Of a DNA stretch of 64,000 nt, positions 17,442 through 25,621 are shown piece by piece (position 1 is the stretch's first letter; the number at the start of each line of letters is the position of its first letter). The position numbers were made by a program, and so were the translations under genes. The DNA comes from Comamonadaceae bacterium UBA4962 (GTDB lineage Bacteria; Pseudomonadota; Gammaproteobacteria; Burkholderiales; Burkholderiaceae_C), in assembly GCA_002397315.1 (NCBI GenBank), contig DHAE01000014.1, positions 5,604 through 69,603 on the forward strand, read 5' to 3'. Below the pieces are notes generated by a model that saw nothing but the letters and a program-made list of their open reading frames with translations, made no database searches and was not told where the DNA came from.

Positions 17442-18200
17442 ATGACGACAGCCTCCTTCCCCCTTTCCTCCCTGCGGCGCGCCGGCGCGCCTTCGCCGGC
17501 CGCCGGCCACGACGCGCCGATCCCGGGCTGGATGGTGCAGTGCGACTTCGACGGCACCATCAGCACCGTGGACGTGACCGACGCGCTGCTGCAGCGCTTC
17601 GGCCAGCCCGGCTGGCAGGCGCTCGAAGACGCCTGGGAGCGCGGCGAGATTGGCTCGCGCGAATGCATGAAGGGCCAGGTCGCCCTGCTCGACATGGACC
17701 GCGCCGAACTCGACGCGCACCTGGCCACGATCGGCGTGGACCCGCATTTCGCCGCCTTCGTGCGCGAGGCGCGCCGGCTCGGCATGCCGGTGCAGGTGGT
17801 GAGCGACGGCATCGACTACGCCATCCGCACGGTGCTGGCCCGCCACGGCCTGGAAGACCTGCCCGTGATCGCCAACCGCCTCGTGCAGGCCGGCCCGCGC
17901 CAGTGGCGGCTCGAATCGCCCTGGGCCAGCGCCGCCTGCGCGCGCGCCAACGGCAACTGCAAGTGCGAGCGCCTCGAAGAGCAGCGCGCGCTGCACGGCC
18001 GCGTGCTCTTCGTGGGCGACAGCACATCGGATTTCTGCGTCTCCGGCCGCGCGGACTTCGTGTTCGCCAAGTACAAGCTCATCGGCCACTGCGAGAGCCA
18101 CGGCATCGCGCATGCGCCGTTCGCCGATTTCGCCGACACGATCGAACTGCTGCACCGGCTGGACGTGCTCGCGCCGCGCGCGCTGGAGCTGGCCGCATGA
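17442..18200 (+). CDS. MtnX-like HAD-IB family phosphatase, 252 aa
   Basis: A haloacid-dehalogenase-fold phosphatase. The nucleophile motif is CDFDGTISTVDVTD (Asp35 and Asp37). Motif II/III regions are VQVVSDGIDYAIRTVL and the acidic VLFVGDSTSDFCVSGRADFVF. The segments RFGQPGWQALEDAWERGEIGSRECM and ANGNCKCERLEEQ match the MtnX-like subgroup, whose members act on small sugar or methylthio phosphates. It overlaps the downstream hydrolase (ATGA at 18197) and follows the adaptor gene by 14 bp. No methionine-salvage genes are nearby, so a different small phosphate ester is likely. The substrate is unknown. Confidence 0.85.
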   Translation: MTTASFPLSSLRRAGAPSPAAGHDAPIPGWMVQCDFDGTISTVDVTDALLQRFGQPGWQALEDAWERGEIGSRECMKGQVALLDMDRAELDAHLATIGVDPHFAAFVREARRLGMPVQVVSDGIDYAIRTVLARHGLEDLPVIANRLVQAGPRQWRLESPWASAACARANGNCKCERLEEQRALHGRVLFVGDSTSDFCVSGRADFVFAKYKLIGHCESHGIAHAPFADFADTIELLHRLDVLAPRALELAA

Positions 18201-19114
18201 GCGGCACCGCCACCCTGCGCGCCACGGCGGGCGCGGGCGTGCCCGACACCCCGGCCTGCCGCCACGACACGCGGCACGAATACCTGCTCGAAGGCCACGG
18301 CCCGCTGGCGCAGACCGGCGTGCTGCTGATCCACGGCCTCACCGGCACCCCCAACGAGATGCGCCTGCTCGCCAAGGGCCTGCACCGCGCGGGCTTCACC
18401 GTGCTGGCCGTGCAGCTGGCCGGCCACTGCGGCACGCAGGACGACCTGATCGCCACGCGCTGGCAGGACTGGGTGGCCAGCGTGCGCCGCGGCGCGGACC
18501 GGCTTGTGCGGCACACCGGCCAGCCCATCGTCGTCTGCGGGCTGTCGATGGGCGCGCTGCTGGCGCTGGCACTGGCCATCGAACGTCCGGCGCAGGTGGC
18601 CGGCGTGGTGGCCCTGTCGACCACCTTCCGCTACGACGGCTGGAGCATGCCGGCCTATACGCGCCTGGCCTTCCTGCTGCCGCTCTTCCGGGCCCTGGGG
18701 ATCGGCCGCCGCAGCGTGTTCATGGAAGCGCCGCCCTACGGCATCAAGGACGAGGCGCTGCGCGAACGCGTGGTCGCGCAGATGCATTCGGGCGACAGCG
18801 CGGCGGCCGGCCTGCCCGGCAACCCCTGGTGGTCGGTGATCGAGCTGCGGGCCCTGTCGGCCCACGTGCGGCGCAACCTGGACGCGGTGCGCGCGCCCTG
18901 CCTGGTGATGCATGCCCGCCACGACGACATCGCCGCGGCCGGCAATGCGCAGGACATCGTGCGCGGCGTGCGCCATGCCCCGGTGGAACTGGTGCTGCTG
19001 GACGACAGCTACCACATGATCACCATCGACCGCGACCGCCGCACCGTGCTGGCGCGCACCGTGGCGTTCGCCGAAGCGGTCGCGAAGCGCCGCGCCGAGG
19101 GTACTGCGCCATGA
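18197..19114 (+). CDS. Alpha/beta hydrolase (carboxylesterase/monoacylglycerol-lipase-like), 305 aa
   Basis: A cytoplasmic serine hydrolase. The oxyanion region is LLIHGLTGTPNEMR, nucleophile Ser117 sits in VVCGLSMGALLALALAI, and the other triad members are likely the Asp in VMHARHDDIAA and the His in DDSYHMITIDRDR. The pattern (LIHGLTGTPxEM, SYHMIT) is that of the Est30/YvaK carboxylesterase group, which cleaves acyl esters. It is translationally coupled to the HAD phosphatase before it and to the small membrane protein gene after it (ATGA at 19111). Confidence 0.85.
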   Translation: MSGTATLRATAGAGVPDTPACRHDTRHEYLLEGHGPLAQTGVLLIHGLTGTPNEMRLLAKGLHRAGFTVLAVQLAGHCGTQDDLIATRWQDWVASVRRGADRLVRHTGQPIVVCGLSMGALLALALAIERPAQVAGVVALSTTFRYDGWSMPAYTRLAFLLPLFRALGIGRRSVFMEAPPYGIKDEALRERVVAQMHSGDSAAAGLPGNPWWSVIELRALSAHVRRNLDAVRAPCLVMHARHDDIAAAGNAQDIVRGVRHAPVELVLLDDSYHMITIDRDRRTVLARTVAFAEAVAKRRAEGTAP

Positions 19115-19497
19115 CGCCGGCAGAAGGCGGCGGCATCACGCCGCTGGTCGCCGTGCTGTGGCTGCTGAACATGCTGGTGGACACGGGCGGGCAACTGGCC
19201 TTCAAGGCCGCGGCGACCGCGGACCCGCGCGCCGGCAGCGGGCTCGCGCGCTGGATCTGGATGGCGCGCCGGCCGTGGATCTGGGTCGGCATCGGCTGCT
19301 ACGTGGCCGAATTCCTGGTCTGGCTCGCGTTCCTCTCGCTGGTGCCGCTCTCCGACGGCGTGCTGCTGGGCTCGATCAACATCGTGGCCGTGATGGTGGC
19401 CGGCCGCTTCCTGTTCCGCGAAAAGCTCTCCCCGATGCGCGTCGCGGGCATCCTGCTGGTGTCGGCGGGCGTCGCCGTCGTGGGCCTGAAAGCCTGA
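19111..19497 (+). CDS. Small EamA/SMR-like membrane protein, 128 aa
   Basis: A four-helix membrane protein the size of one DMT/SMR half-transporter: LVAVLWLLNMLVDTGGQLAF, WIWVGIGCYVAEFLVWLAFL, GVLLGSINIVAVMVAGRFLF and VAGILLVSAGVAVVGL. The end motif (REKLSPMRVAGILLV) is typical of EamA domains. It overlaps the hydrolase stop by 4 bp and is followed 4 bp later by a second gene of the same kind, so the two may form a heterodimer as ArnE/ArnF or EbrA/EbrB do. The substrate is unknown. Confidence 0.82.
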   Translation: MTPAEGGGITPLVAVLWLLNMLVDTGGQLAFKAAATADPRAGSGLARWIWMARRPWIWVGIGCYVAEFLVWLAFLSLVPLSDGVLLGSINIVAVMVAGRFLFREKLSPMRVAGILLVSAGVAVVGLKA

Positions 19498-19501
19498 TGC
19501 C

Positions 19502-19909
19502 ATGAAGCGCTTCTACGCCATCGGCTTCTTCATCCTGGTCGCGTTCGACACGCTCGCGCAGATCAGCTTCAAACTCGCGGGCGAGCATGCGCTGCCGCTG
19601 GAATTCTCCGGTGCGTGGCTCGCGCGCGTGTTCGGCCAGCCCTGGATCTACGGCGCCTTCGTGGGCTACGTGGGTGCGTTTTTCACGTGGATGACGCTGC
19701 TGGAGCACGCACCCATCGGCCCGGCCTTCGCGGCCTCGCACCTCGAAGTGGTGTCCGTGCTGGCGCTCTCGGCCTGGCTGTTCAACGAACCCATCGGCTG
19801 GCCGCAACTGCTGGGCGCGGCGCTCATCGCGGGCGGCATCGCCTGCCTGGCGCGCAGCGAGGCCGCGGAGCAGCCGGCCGAGGCACCGGCCGCGCCCCAT
19901 GGCGCCTGA
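19502..19909 (+). CDS. Second small EamA/SMR-like membrane protein, 135 aa
   Basis: Also a four-helix protein: AIGFFILVAFDTLAQISFKL, WIYGAFVGYVGAFFTWMTLL, PAFAASHLEVVSVLALSAWLF and LLGAALIAGGIACLA, with a hydrophilic Ala/Glu/Pro tail. The FDTLAQISFKLAG opening resembles ArnE/ArnF-type subunits (D-x-x-x-Q-x-x-FK), and the first member has the matching DTGGQLAFKAA. It lies 4 bp after its partner and overlaps the start of the DegT-type gene by 11 bp. A paired flippase or exporter is the simplest reading. Confidence 0.82.
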   Translation: MKRFYAIGFFILVAFDTLAQISFKLAGEHALPLEFSGAWLARVFGQPWIYGAFVGYVGAFFTWMTLLEHAPIGPAFAASHLEVVSVLALSAWLFNEPIGWPQLLGAALIAGGIACLARSEAAEQPAEAPAAPHGA

Positions 19910-21158
19910 GGCACCGCCCACCGCCGGCCTGCCGCTGCGCTGGCGCGACCTGCGCCCGGGCGGGGACGCCGATCTGGGAACTGCGCTCGCGCGCTTCCTC
20001 GGCGTGCCGGCCGTGCAGATCGAATGCTCGGGCACCGCCGCGCTGGTGATCGCCCTCTCCGCGCTGCGCGCGGCCGAGCCCCGCCGCGACGAAATCATCG
20101 CACCCGCGTACACCTGCCCGCTGGTGGCACTGGCCGCCGCCCACTGCGGCCTGCGCCTGCGCCTGTGCGACCTGCGGCCGGGCAGCCTCGATCTGTGCCC
20201 CCACTCGCTCGCCGCGCTCTGCGGCCCGCGCACGCTGGCCGTGCTGCCCACGCACCTGGCCGGCCGCGTGACCGACGTGTCGCCGGCCCGGGCCATCGCG
20301 CGGACGGCGGGTGCCCGCGTCATCGAGGACGCGGCCCAGGCCCTGGGCGCGCGGCAGGAAGGCGGTGCCTGCATCGGTACCGGCAGCGACATGGTCTTCT
20401 TCAGCATGGCCGTCGGCAAGGGGCTCACGCTGTACGAAGGCGGCGCCCTGGTGGTGGCCGACCCCGTCCTGCGCGCGGCCTGTGCGCAGGCCGCTGCCGC
20501 GCTCGCGCCCTGGCGCCGCGGTTGGGAATGGCGGCGCAGCCTGGAACTGATCGGCTACGCCGCGCTCTACCGCCCCGCCGGCCTGCCGCTGGCCTACGGA
20601 CTGCCGCTGCGCCGGGCGCTCGCGCGCGGCGACCGCATCGGTGCCGCGGGCGACGATTTCGACGACGCCATTCCGCTGCACCGCGTGGGCCGCTGGCGGC
20701 AGGCCGTGGGCGTGCGCGCCCTGGAGCGACTGCCGGCATGGCTCGATGAGGGCGAGGCGCGCGCGCGACAGCGCATCGCCGTACTGCGCGACCAGGTGCC
20801 CGCCGTGGAGGTGCTGCAGGACAGCGCCACCGTGCCCGGCGCCCGCGGCACCTGGCCGACCCTGCTGGTGCTCATGCCCGATGCGCCCAGCCGCGAGACC
20901 GCCCTCCGCGACCTCTGGGGCCAGGGCCTGGGCGTGAGCCTGCCGTTCGTGCATGCCCTGCCCGACTATCCGCGCTACGCGCGCTGCGTCACCCACGACG
21001 CGGGAGACGACTGGCCGAACGCCCGCGACCTCGCCCGCCGCGTGCTCGCCATCAGCAACAGCCCCTGGCTGCCGGCTGCGGGTTTCGGCCGCGTGTGCGA
21101 CGCATTGCGGCGCGCCATCGGCACGCACTCCGGGCACTCCCGACCACGGGCCCCGTGA
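19899..21158 (+). CDS. DegT/DnrJ/EryC1/StrS-family PLP enzyme, 419 aa
   Basis: A PLP-dependent aminotransferase-fold enzyme of the sugar-aminotransferase family. Conserved parts are VQIECSGTAALVIALSAL (phosphate-binding), IIAPAYTCPLVALAAAHCG, the aspartate contacting the pyridine nitrogen in VIEDAAQALGA (Asp144) and the Schiff-base lysine in FFSMAVGKGLTLYEGG (Lys174). Family members usually aminate keto-sugars (ArnB is one) or dehydrate deoxysugars. It overlaps the preceding membrane protein gene and is the last gene of the 13-21 kb operon. The long helical insert (about 200-260) is unlike small sugar aminotransferases, so the substrate may not be a nucleotide sugar. Confidence 0.85.
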   Translation: MAPEAPPTAGLPLRWRDLRPGGDADLGTALARFLGVPAVQIECSGTAALVIALSALRAAEPRRDEIIAPAYTCPLVALAAAHCGLRLRLCDLRPGSLDLCPHSLAALCGPRTLAVLPTHLAGRVTDVSPARAIARTAGARVIEDAAQALGARQEGGACIGTGSDMVFFSMAVGKGLTLYEGGALVVADPVLRAACAQAAAALAPWRRGWEWRRSLELIGYAALYRPAGLPLAYGLPLRRALARGDRIGAAGDDFDDAIPLHRVGRWRQAVGVRALERLPAWLDEGEARARQRIAVLRDQVPAVEVLQDSATVPGARGTWPTLLVLMPDAPSRETALRDLWGQGLGVSLPFVHALPDYPRYARCVTHDAGDDWPNARDLARRVLAISNSPWLPAAGFGRVCDALRRAIGTHSGHSRPRAP

Positions 21159-21197
21159 CCGCTGCCGCTGCCGCACCGCGCGGGCGGCTTGCTGCCG

Positions 21198-22106
21198 TCA
21201 GTCCGCCTCCAGCAGGTCCAGCAACCACACGTTGAACGCCGCCTGCGCCGTCTGCCAGGCCGGCAATTGCGCATGCTCCGCATCCGTCTGCTGACCGTCG
21301 CCCGCGCTGAGCCAGCGCTTCCACGCGGCGGCATAGCGGTAGGTGGAGACGTCGCCCGTCACGTCGCTGCCCACGATGCGGCCGCGCAGCCCGCCGATCA
21401 CCGCGGCGGCGTGCCGTGCCTCCAACGTGCCCTGGTCCCAGTTGGTCTGCACCACGCTCCGGGAGAACACGTCCTTGTCGATGCTGAAATAGGTGGGCAC
21501 CTGCTGCCGCGCCAGCATCCGGGTGAGTTCCGTGACCAGCGCATCCGCATCCGGGAACGTGCGGAACCGGTCGGCGATGCCCAGCCAGCGGCCCCAGCCG
21601 GTGTCGACACCGCTGCTCCAGTAGGTGAGCCGGCCCGCGCGCAGCGGACCGAGGTAGTTTTCCCACGCGTGGCCCCCGCCGATGTCCTCCGAGGTGATGC
21701 CCGCCACGTGCACGTGCGCCACCTGCGGCAGCATCGCCACGCGCCGCACCCAGGAGCCGCAGTGCACACCGAACGGAAACCGCATGTTGTCGGGATGGTT
21801 GTCCAGCACCACCACGTGCAGCGGCCGCGCCTGCGAGAAGCCGTGCGCCGCGATGCAGCGCTCGATGAGCGGCCAGCTCAGGTGGTGGAAGTCGCCGCTG
21901 CCCATGAACACCGTGCCGTGCGCGGGCACGGCCGGCATGCCCGCATCCAGCGCCTGACGGAATGCACGCATCGTGCGCAGCCCGCAGCCGAAGCGCATCC
22001 GCTCCTGCCAGTCCGTCGCAAGCGGCAGGCGGACTTCGCCGGGCAGCGTGCCCACGGAGCCGTCCACGTCCAGCACGACGGGGGGCGGAGACGAGGTGAC
22101 CGTCAT
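21198..22106 (-). CDS. Arginase/deacetylase-fold protein, function unknown, 302 aa
   Basis: I do not recognise a named family. The pattern of metal-binding motifs is that of the ureohydrolase (arginase) superfamily: MGSGDFHHLSW (about 69-78) in place of GGxH, VVVLDNHPDNMRF (Asp102, His104, Asp106) in place of DAHxD, and TYFSIDKDVFSRSV (Asp210, Asp212) in place of SxDxDxxDP. DVTGDVS near 255-265 and the C-terminal helices complete a plausible fold. Family enzymes hydrolyse guanidino groups or amides with two manganese or zinc ions. It overlaps the upstream FemAB/GNAT-like gene (ATGA) and is convergent with the DegT-type gene, 39 bp between the stops. Confidence 0.7.
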   Translation of the reverse strand: MTVTSSPPPVVLDVDGSVGTLPGEVRLPLATDWQERMRFGCGLRTMRAFRQALDAGMPAVPAHGTVFMGSGDFHHLSWPLIERCIAAHGFSQARPLHVVVLDNHPDNMRFPFGVHCGSWVRRVAMLPQVAHVHVAGITSEDIGGGHAWENYLGPLRAGRLTYWSSGVDTGWGRWLGIADRFRTFPDADALVTELTRMLARQQVPTYFSIDKDVFSRSVVQTNWDQGTLEARHAAAVIGGLRGRIVGSDVTGDVSTYRYAAAWKRWLSAGDGQQTDAEHAQLPAWQTAQAAFNVWLLDLLEAD

Positions 22107-23170
22107 GCCGCGCCCTCCGTGCCGTCCTGCCAGCGCCGGTCGCTCTCGAAGTGGCCGGCGAACCGCCGGGCCAGCGCGCGCAGCAGCGGATTGCGCACGT
22201 ACACGGCATGGCGCGTCCAGGTGAAGCGCGCGCCCAGGCTGCGCTTGACCTCCGGATCGGTCCAGCCCGCGATGTAGTCGCGGAGGCCCCGCTCCAGGGC
22301 GTATTCCAGGTTGACCATCCAGCTCACGAAATACAGGTTGACCTCGCGCGCCGCGGGGTACGAGAGGCCGATGTACTTGTCCACGAGGCGCCCGCCGTGC
22401 TCGTAGCAGAGGTTCCAGCCCAGCAGGTCGCCGGTCTCGGCGTGCCGGTATTCGAACACGATGCCGCCGCTCGATGCATCGCGCAGCAGCGCGGCGAAGA
22501 AGCCGCGCGTGAGCCGGTCGAAATGCACCTCGCTCTGCGCATGCACGCCCTCGTAGAGCGCGTAGCAGGCATCCACGCGCGCATCGTCGGCATAGGCCGC
22601 GCCCGTGGGCACCCGCTCGATGCGCAACTGCGCGCGGCTGCGCAGCTTGCGCCGCAGGTTGCTGCGCCGGCTGGACGACAGCCGCGCCAGGTACTCATCG
22701 AGGCTGCCGAAGTCGATCGGCACATAGGCCAGCGCCTGCCCCTCCACCAGCACGAAGCCCTGCCGCGCGCATTCCTGTGCGAGCGCTTCGGCATAGGCGT
22801 TGTCCTCGCTGCCCAAGAGCGGCGAATCCTGCGGGATGTCCTTCACGATCGCGAGCTGGAAGCCGCGGCCCGGGCCGGTGCGCACCGCCTCGGCGAACGC
22901 GGCCGGCGCCATCGCCTGCGGCAGCGGCGCGTACTCCGTCACCGTGGTACCCACGAAGGCCGTGCGCACGCGCAGCCACCGGGACCAGCGCCCGAACAGC
23001 GGCCAGCCGCGCAGCCGCGCCTTGAGCGCGTCGTCCGCCGTCGTGAGCAGATCGAACGGCGCCGAGAACACCGGCACCGGCAGGCCCTCGAGCCAGGCGA
23101 AACCCTCCGGCGGGTGCGCGCCGGCATGCGCCACGAGCGATTCCGGCTCCAACCGGTTGCGCCAGCTCAT
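22103..23170 (-). CDS. GNAT/FemAB-like acyl- or aminoacyl-transferase, 355 aa
   Basis: Resembles the BioF2-like/acetyltransf_6 (CelD, FemAB-related) group. The central segment PIDFGSLDEYLARLSSSRRS-NLRRKLR is the characteristic entry to the GNAT fold, and the C-terminal part has EYRHAETGDLLGWNLCYEHGG, VDKYIGLSY, NLYFVSWMVNLEYALERGL and AGWTDPEVKRSLGARF, the typical pattern of that fold. Such proteins transfer an acyl or aminoacyl group onto an amine. It is immediately upstream of, and overlaps, the arginase-fold gene. The acceptor is unknown. Confidence 0.78.
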   Translation of the reverse strand: MSWRNRLEPESLVAHAGAHPPEGFAWLEGLPVPVFSAPFDLLTTADDALKARLRGWPLFGRWSRWLRVRTAFVGTTVTEYAPLPQAMAPAAFAEAVRTGPGRGFQLAIVKDIPQDSPLLGSEDNAYAEALAQECARQGFVLVEGQALAYVPIDFGSLDEYLARLSSSRRSNLRRKLRSRAQLRIERVPTGAAYADDARVDACYALYEGVHAQSEVHFDRLTRGFFAALLRDASSGGIVFEYRHAETGDLLGWNLCYEHGGRLVDKYIGLSYPAAREVNLYFVSWMVNLEYALERGLRDYIAGWTDPEVKRSLGARFTWTRHAVYVRNPLLRALARRFAGHFESDRRWQDGTEGAA

Positions 23171-23253
23171 GGAATCGCTGCGGCGCCGAAACCCGGGCGC
23201 GCTCCAGAGGCGCGGACGCCGCGCAAGGGCCGCCCCGCCGCGCTGGCGTCGCC

Positions 23254-23316
23254 CCCCTTCCCGCGAAGCGAGAGAAGGGGCTGACGGCCGCGGCTCCGAG
23301 CCTGCCTGCGCAGGCT
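23254..23316. repeat. Two inverted repeats in the 23171-23384 gap
   Basis: The 214-bp spacer holds CCCCTTC (23254-23260) paired with GAAGGGG (23274-23280), and AGCCTGC (23299-23305) paired with GCAGGCT (23310-23316). Neither is followed by a T run, so they do not look like rho-independent terminators. They could be a dispersed intergenic element. Confidence 0.35.
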
Positions 23317-23384
23317 TGGACGTGCCGGAAGAGCTGCCTCCTCTGGCGGCTGCACGGAGCGGCGAAGCTGCTCAGGGGGTTGGC

Positions 23385-24758
23385 TCACTTCTTTGCGCGG
23401 GTCAGCAACTGATCCAGCAGCGCCATCGCCTCGTCGATCTCCGACCGCGAGATCATCAGCGACGGCGCGAACGTGATCACGTTCTTGTAGTAGCCGCCCA
23501 CGTCCAGCACCAGGCCGCGCTTCTGGCCCTGGTACTCCAGCGTGCCCTCCAGGCCCATGTCCACCATCTTGTCGAGCAGCGCGCGGTTGGGCGTGAAGCC
23601 GTCGGCCTCGCAGATCTCGGCGCGCAGCGCCAGGCCCAGGCCATCGACGTCGCCGATTTCCTTGTGGCGCTTCTGCAGGTCCTTCAGGCCTTCGAGGAAG
23701 TAGGCGCCGCTGTCGCACACCTGTTTGCCGAAGTCCACCTCGTGCGTCATCTTCATCACCTCCAGGCCCAGGGCGGTGCCCAGCGGGTTGGAGGCGAACG
23801 TGGAGTGCGTGGAGCCCGGCGGGAAGATCGTCGGGTTGATCAGTTCCTCGCGCGCCCACAGGCCCGACAGCGCATTCAGCCCGTTGGTCAGCGCCTTGGC
23901 GAACACCAGCACGTCCGGCTGCACGCCGAAGTTCTCGATCGACCAGAGCTTGCCGGTGCGCCAGAAGCCCATCTGGATTTCGTCGACCACCAGCAGCACG
24001 CCGTGCTCGTCGAGCACCTTCTTGATGCCCTTGAAGTAGTTGGCCGGCGGGATCACGTAGCCGCCCGTGCCCTGGATCGGCTCGATGTAGAAGGCCGCAT
24101 ACTCGCACTGGCGCGTCTTCGGGTCCCACACCGCGTGGTACTCGTTCTCGAACTTGCGCGCGAAATCGCTCACCAGCGACTCGGCGTACTCCTCGGCCGT
24201 CATGCCCTTCGGGCGGCGGAACGGGTAGGGGAACGGCAGGAACTGCGCGCGGTCGCCGAAGTGGCCGAAGCGGCGGCGGTAGCGGTAGCTGGAGGTGATG
24301 CTGGAAGCACCCAGCGTGCGGCCGTGGTAGCCCCCCTCGAACGCGAACATCAGGCTCTTGCCGCCCGTCGCATTGCGCACCACTTTCAGCGAATCCTCGA
24401 TCGCCTGCGCGCCGCCCACGTTGAAGTGCACGCGGCCGGCACGGCCCCACTTGGCCTCGGCGTCCTGCGCGATGGTCTTGGCCAGCTCGATCTTGGTCGG
24501 GTGCAGGTACTGGCTGGCGATCTGCGGCAACGTGTCGAGCTGCTGCTTGAGCACGTTCTCCAGCCGCTCGTTCTTGTAGCCGAAGTTCACCGCCGAATAC
24601 CACATCTGCAGATCGAGGTACTGCGTGCCGTGGTCGTCCAGCATGTAGCTGCCGTTGCAGCCCGTGAAGATCTTGGGCGGGTTCACGTAGTGGACGGTAT
24701 CGCCGAAGGAACAGTACTTGGCTTCGTCCGCGAGGAGCTGGGCAGCGTCGATGGTCAT
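23385..24758 (-). CDS. Class III PLP-dependent aminotransferase, 457 aa
   Basis: A fold-type I class III aminotransferase of the ornithine/diaminobutyrate/beta-alanine group. Motifs are VHFNVGGAQAIEDSLKVVRN (phosphate-binding), AFEGGYHGRTLGASSIT, VVDEIQMGFWRTGKLW (cofactor aspartate) and LVFAKALTNGLNALSG with the Schiff-base lysine at about residue 288. Family members use an omega-amino group donor. Unusual is the CSFGDTVHYVNPPKIFTGCNG opening, a long N-terminal extension shared with few named members. The gene is in the same direction as the GNAT/arginase-fold pair, 214 bp upstream of it, so joint function is possible but unproven. Confidence 0.88.
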   Translation of the reverse strand: MTIDAAQLLADEAKYCSFGDTVHYVNPPKIFTGCNGSYMLDDHGTQYLDLQMWYSAVNFGYKNERLENVLKQQLDTLPQIASQYLHPTKIELAKTIAQDAEAKWGRAGRVHFNVGGAQAIEDSLKVVRNATGGKSLMFAFEGGYHGRTLGASSITSSYRYRRRFGHFGDRAQFLPFPYPFRRPKGMTAEEYAESLVSDFARKFENEYHAVWDPKTRQCEYAAFYIEPIQGTGGYVIPPANYFKGIKKVLDEHGVLLVVDEIQMGFWRTGKLWSIENFGVQPDVLVFAKALTNGLNALSGLWAREELINPTIFPPGSTHSTFASNPLGTALGLEVMKMTHEVDFGKQVCDSGAYFLEGLKDLQKRHKEIGDVDGLGLALRAEICEADGFTPNRALLDKMVDMGLEGTLEYQGQKRGLVLDVGGYYKNVITFAPSLMISRSEIDEAMALLDQLLTRAKK

Positions 24759-24970
24759 GGAAGGAAAAGGTCCGCAACTGGAAACAAGGATGGGCGCGAG
24801 TCTGCGCAGCCAACCTTGATCGACTATCGAGCGTTTGTGTGCGGTTTGTGCAGATGGTGGAGAACGCGTGCGCAGGGGGTGTGCGACGCGGGCTGGAGGC
24901 GCGGCAACCTTTCCTTACAGCCAGCTCGACCGTAGCGCATTAAATTCCTGCCCCGAAGGGGGGTAACGAC

Positions 24971-25621
24971 ATGCTGAAAATTGACCGGCAGGGGATGGTG
25001 ATTCAGAACGCTCGCATCATCGCCAGGAGGGAAATGAAAATCGAACGGGGACGAATGGATAAAGTCCATGGCATTGTGGTTCACCAGACCAACACCCATT
25101 CTGAAGGCCCTGTCTTCAATAGCTATCAGACGGCGAAAGCCAATGGCGCGCATTTCCTGATCGCCAGAGACGGAAAGATCTACCAGACCGCATCGCTGTA
25201 TTTCAAAACAAATCATGTCGGCCGGCTTCGAGCAAGGTGCCTTGCAGAGAAGCGTTGCGAACCATCTGACATAGCCGTCCAGGCGAGGGTTGGCTATCAG
25301 AAGATCCATGATTCGGAAATGACTAAAGAAGTCCCGGATCGATATCCGTCGAACGCAGACAGCATCGGCATCGAGATCGTGGGCATCGCTATACCGCCTC
25401 CCCCTGAGTCCATTCCACACGGACTTCAGGGAAAGTCACGAGAGCGCTACATTGACGAACACTCCAAGTATGAAGCCGTCAACCGAATACAGAGCATGGC
25501 GCTCCAGTACTTGGTCGATGAGTTAACCCGAATTTTGGCAGTTCCGAAATCCGAGATCCATCGACATCCGGACATCAGCTACAAGAACAGAACAGAGGCC
25601 TCTACCGCATCATGGCAATGA
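24971..25621 (+). CDS. N-acetylmuramoyl-L-alanine amidase (Amidase_2/PGRP fold), probable effector, 216 aa
   Basis: A zinc amidase that would cut the bond between muramic acid and the stem peptide. The fold is shown by VHGIVVHQTNT (zinc ligand His38), GAHFLIARDGKIYQT, KTNHVG (His82), SIGIEIVG (Glu135 region) and EIHRHPDISYKN (zinc ligand His199). No signal peptide is present, which suits a protein delivered by another route, such as a type VI effector. A good ribosome-binding site (AAGGGGGG) precedes the ATG. Base composition is much lower in GC than the surroundings (32 of 60 bases are G/C in 25021-25080). It overlaps a downstream secreted protein gene, as toxin-immunity pairs do. Confidence 0.82.
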   Translation: MLKIDRQGMVIQNARIIARREMKIERGRMDKVHGIVVHQTNTHSEGPVFNSYQTAKANGAHFLIARDGKIYQTASLYFKTNHVGRLRARCLAEKRCEPSDIAVQARVGYQKIHDSEMTKEVPDRYPSNADSIGIEIVGIAIPPPPESIPHGLQGKSRERYIDEHSKYEAVNRIQSMALQYLVDELTRILAVPKSEIHRHPDISYKNRTEASTASWQ

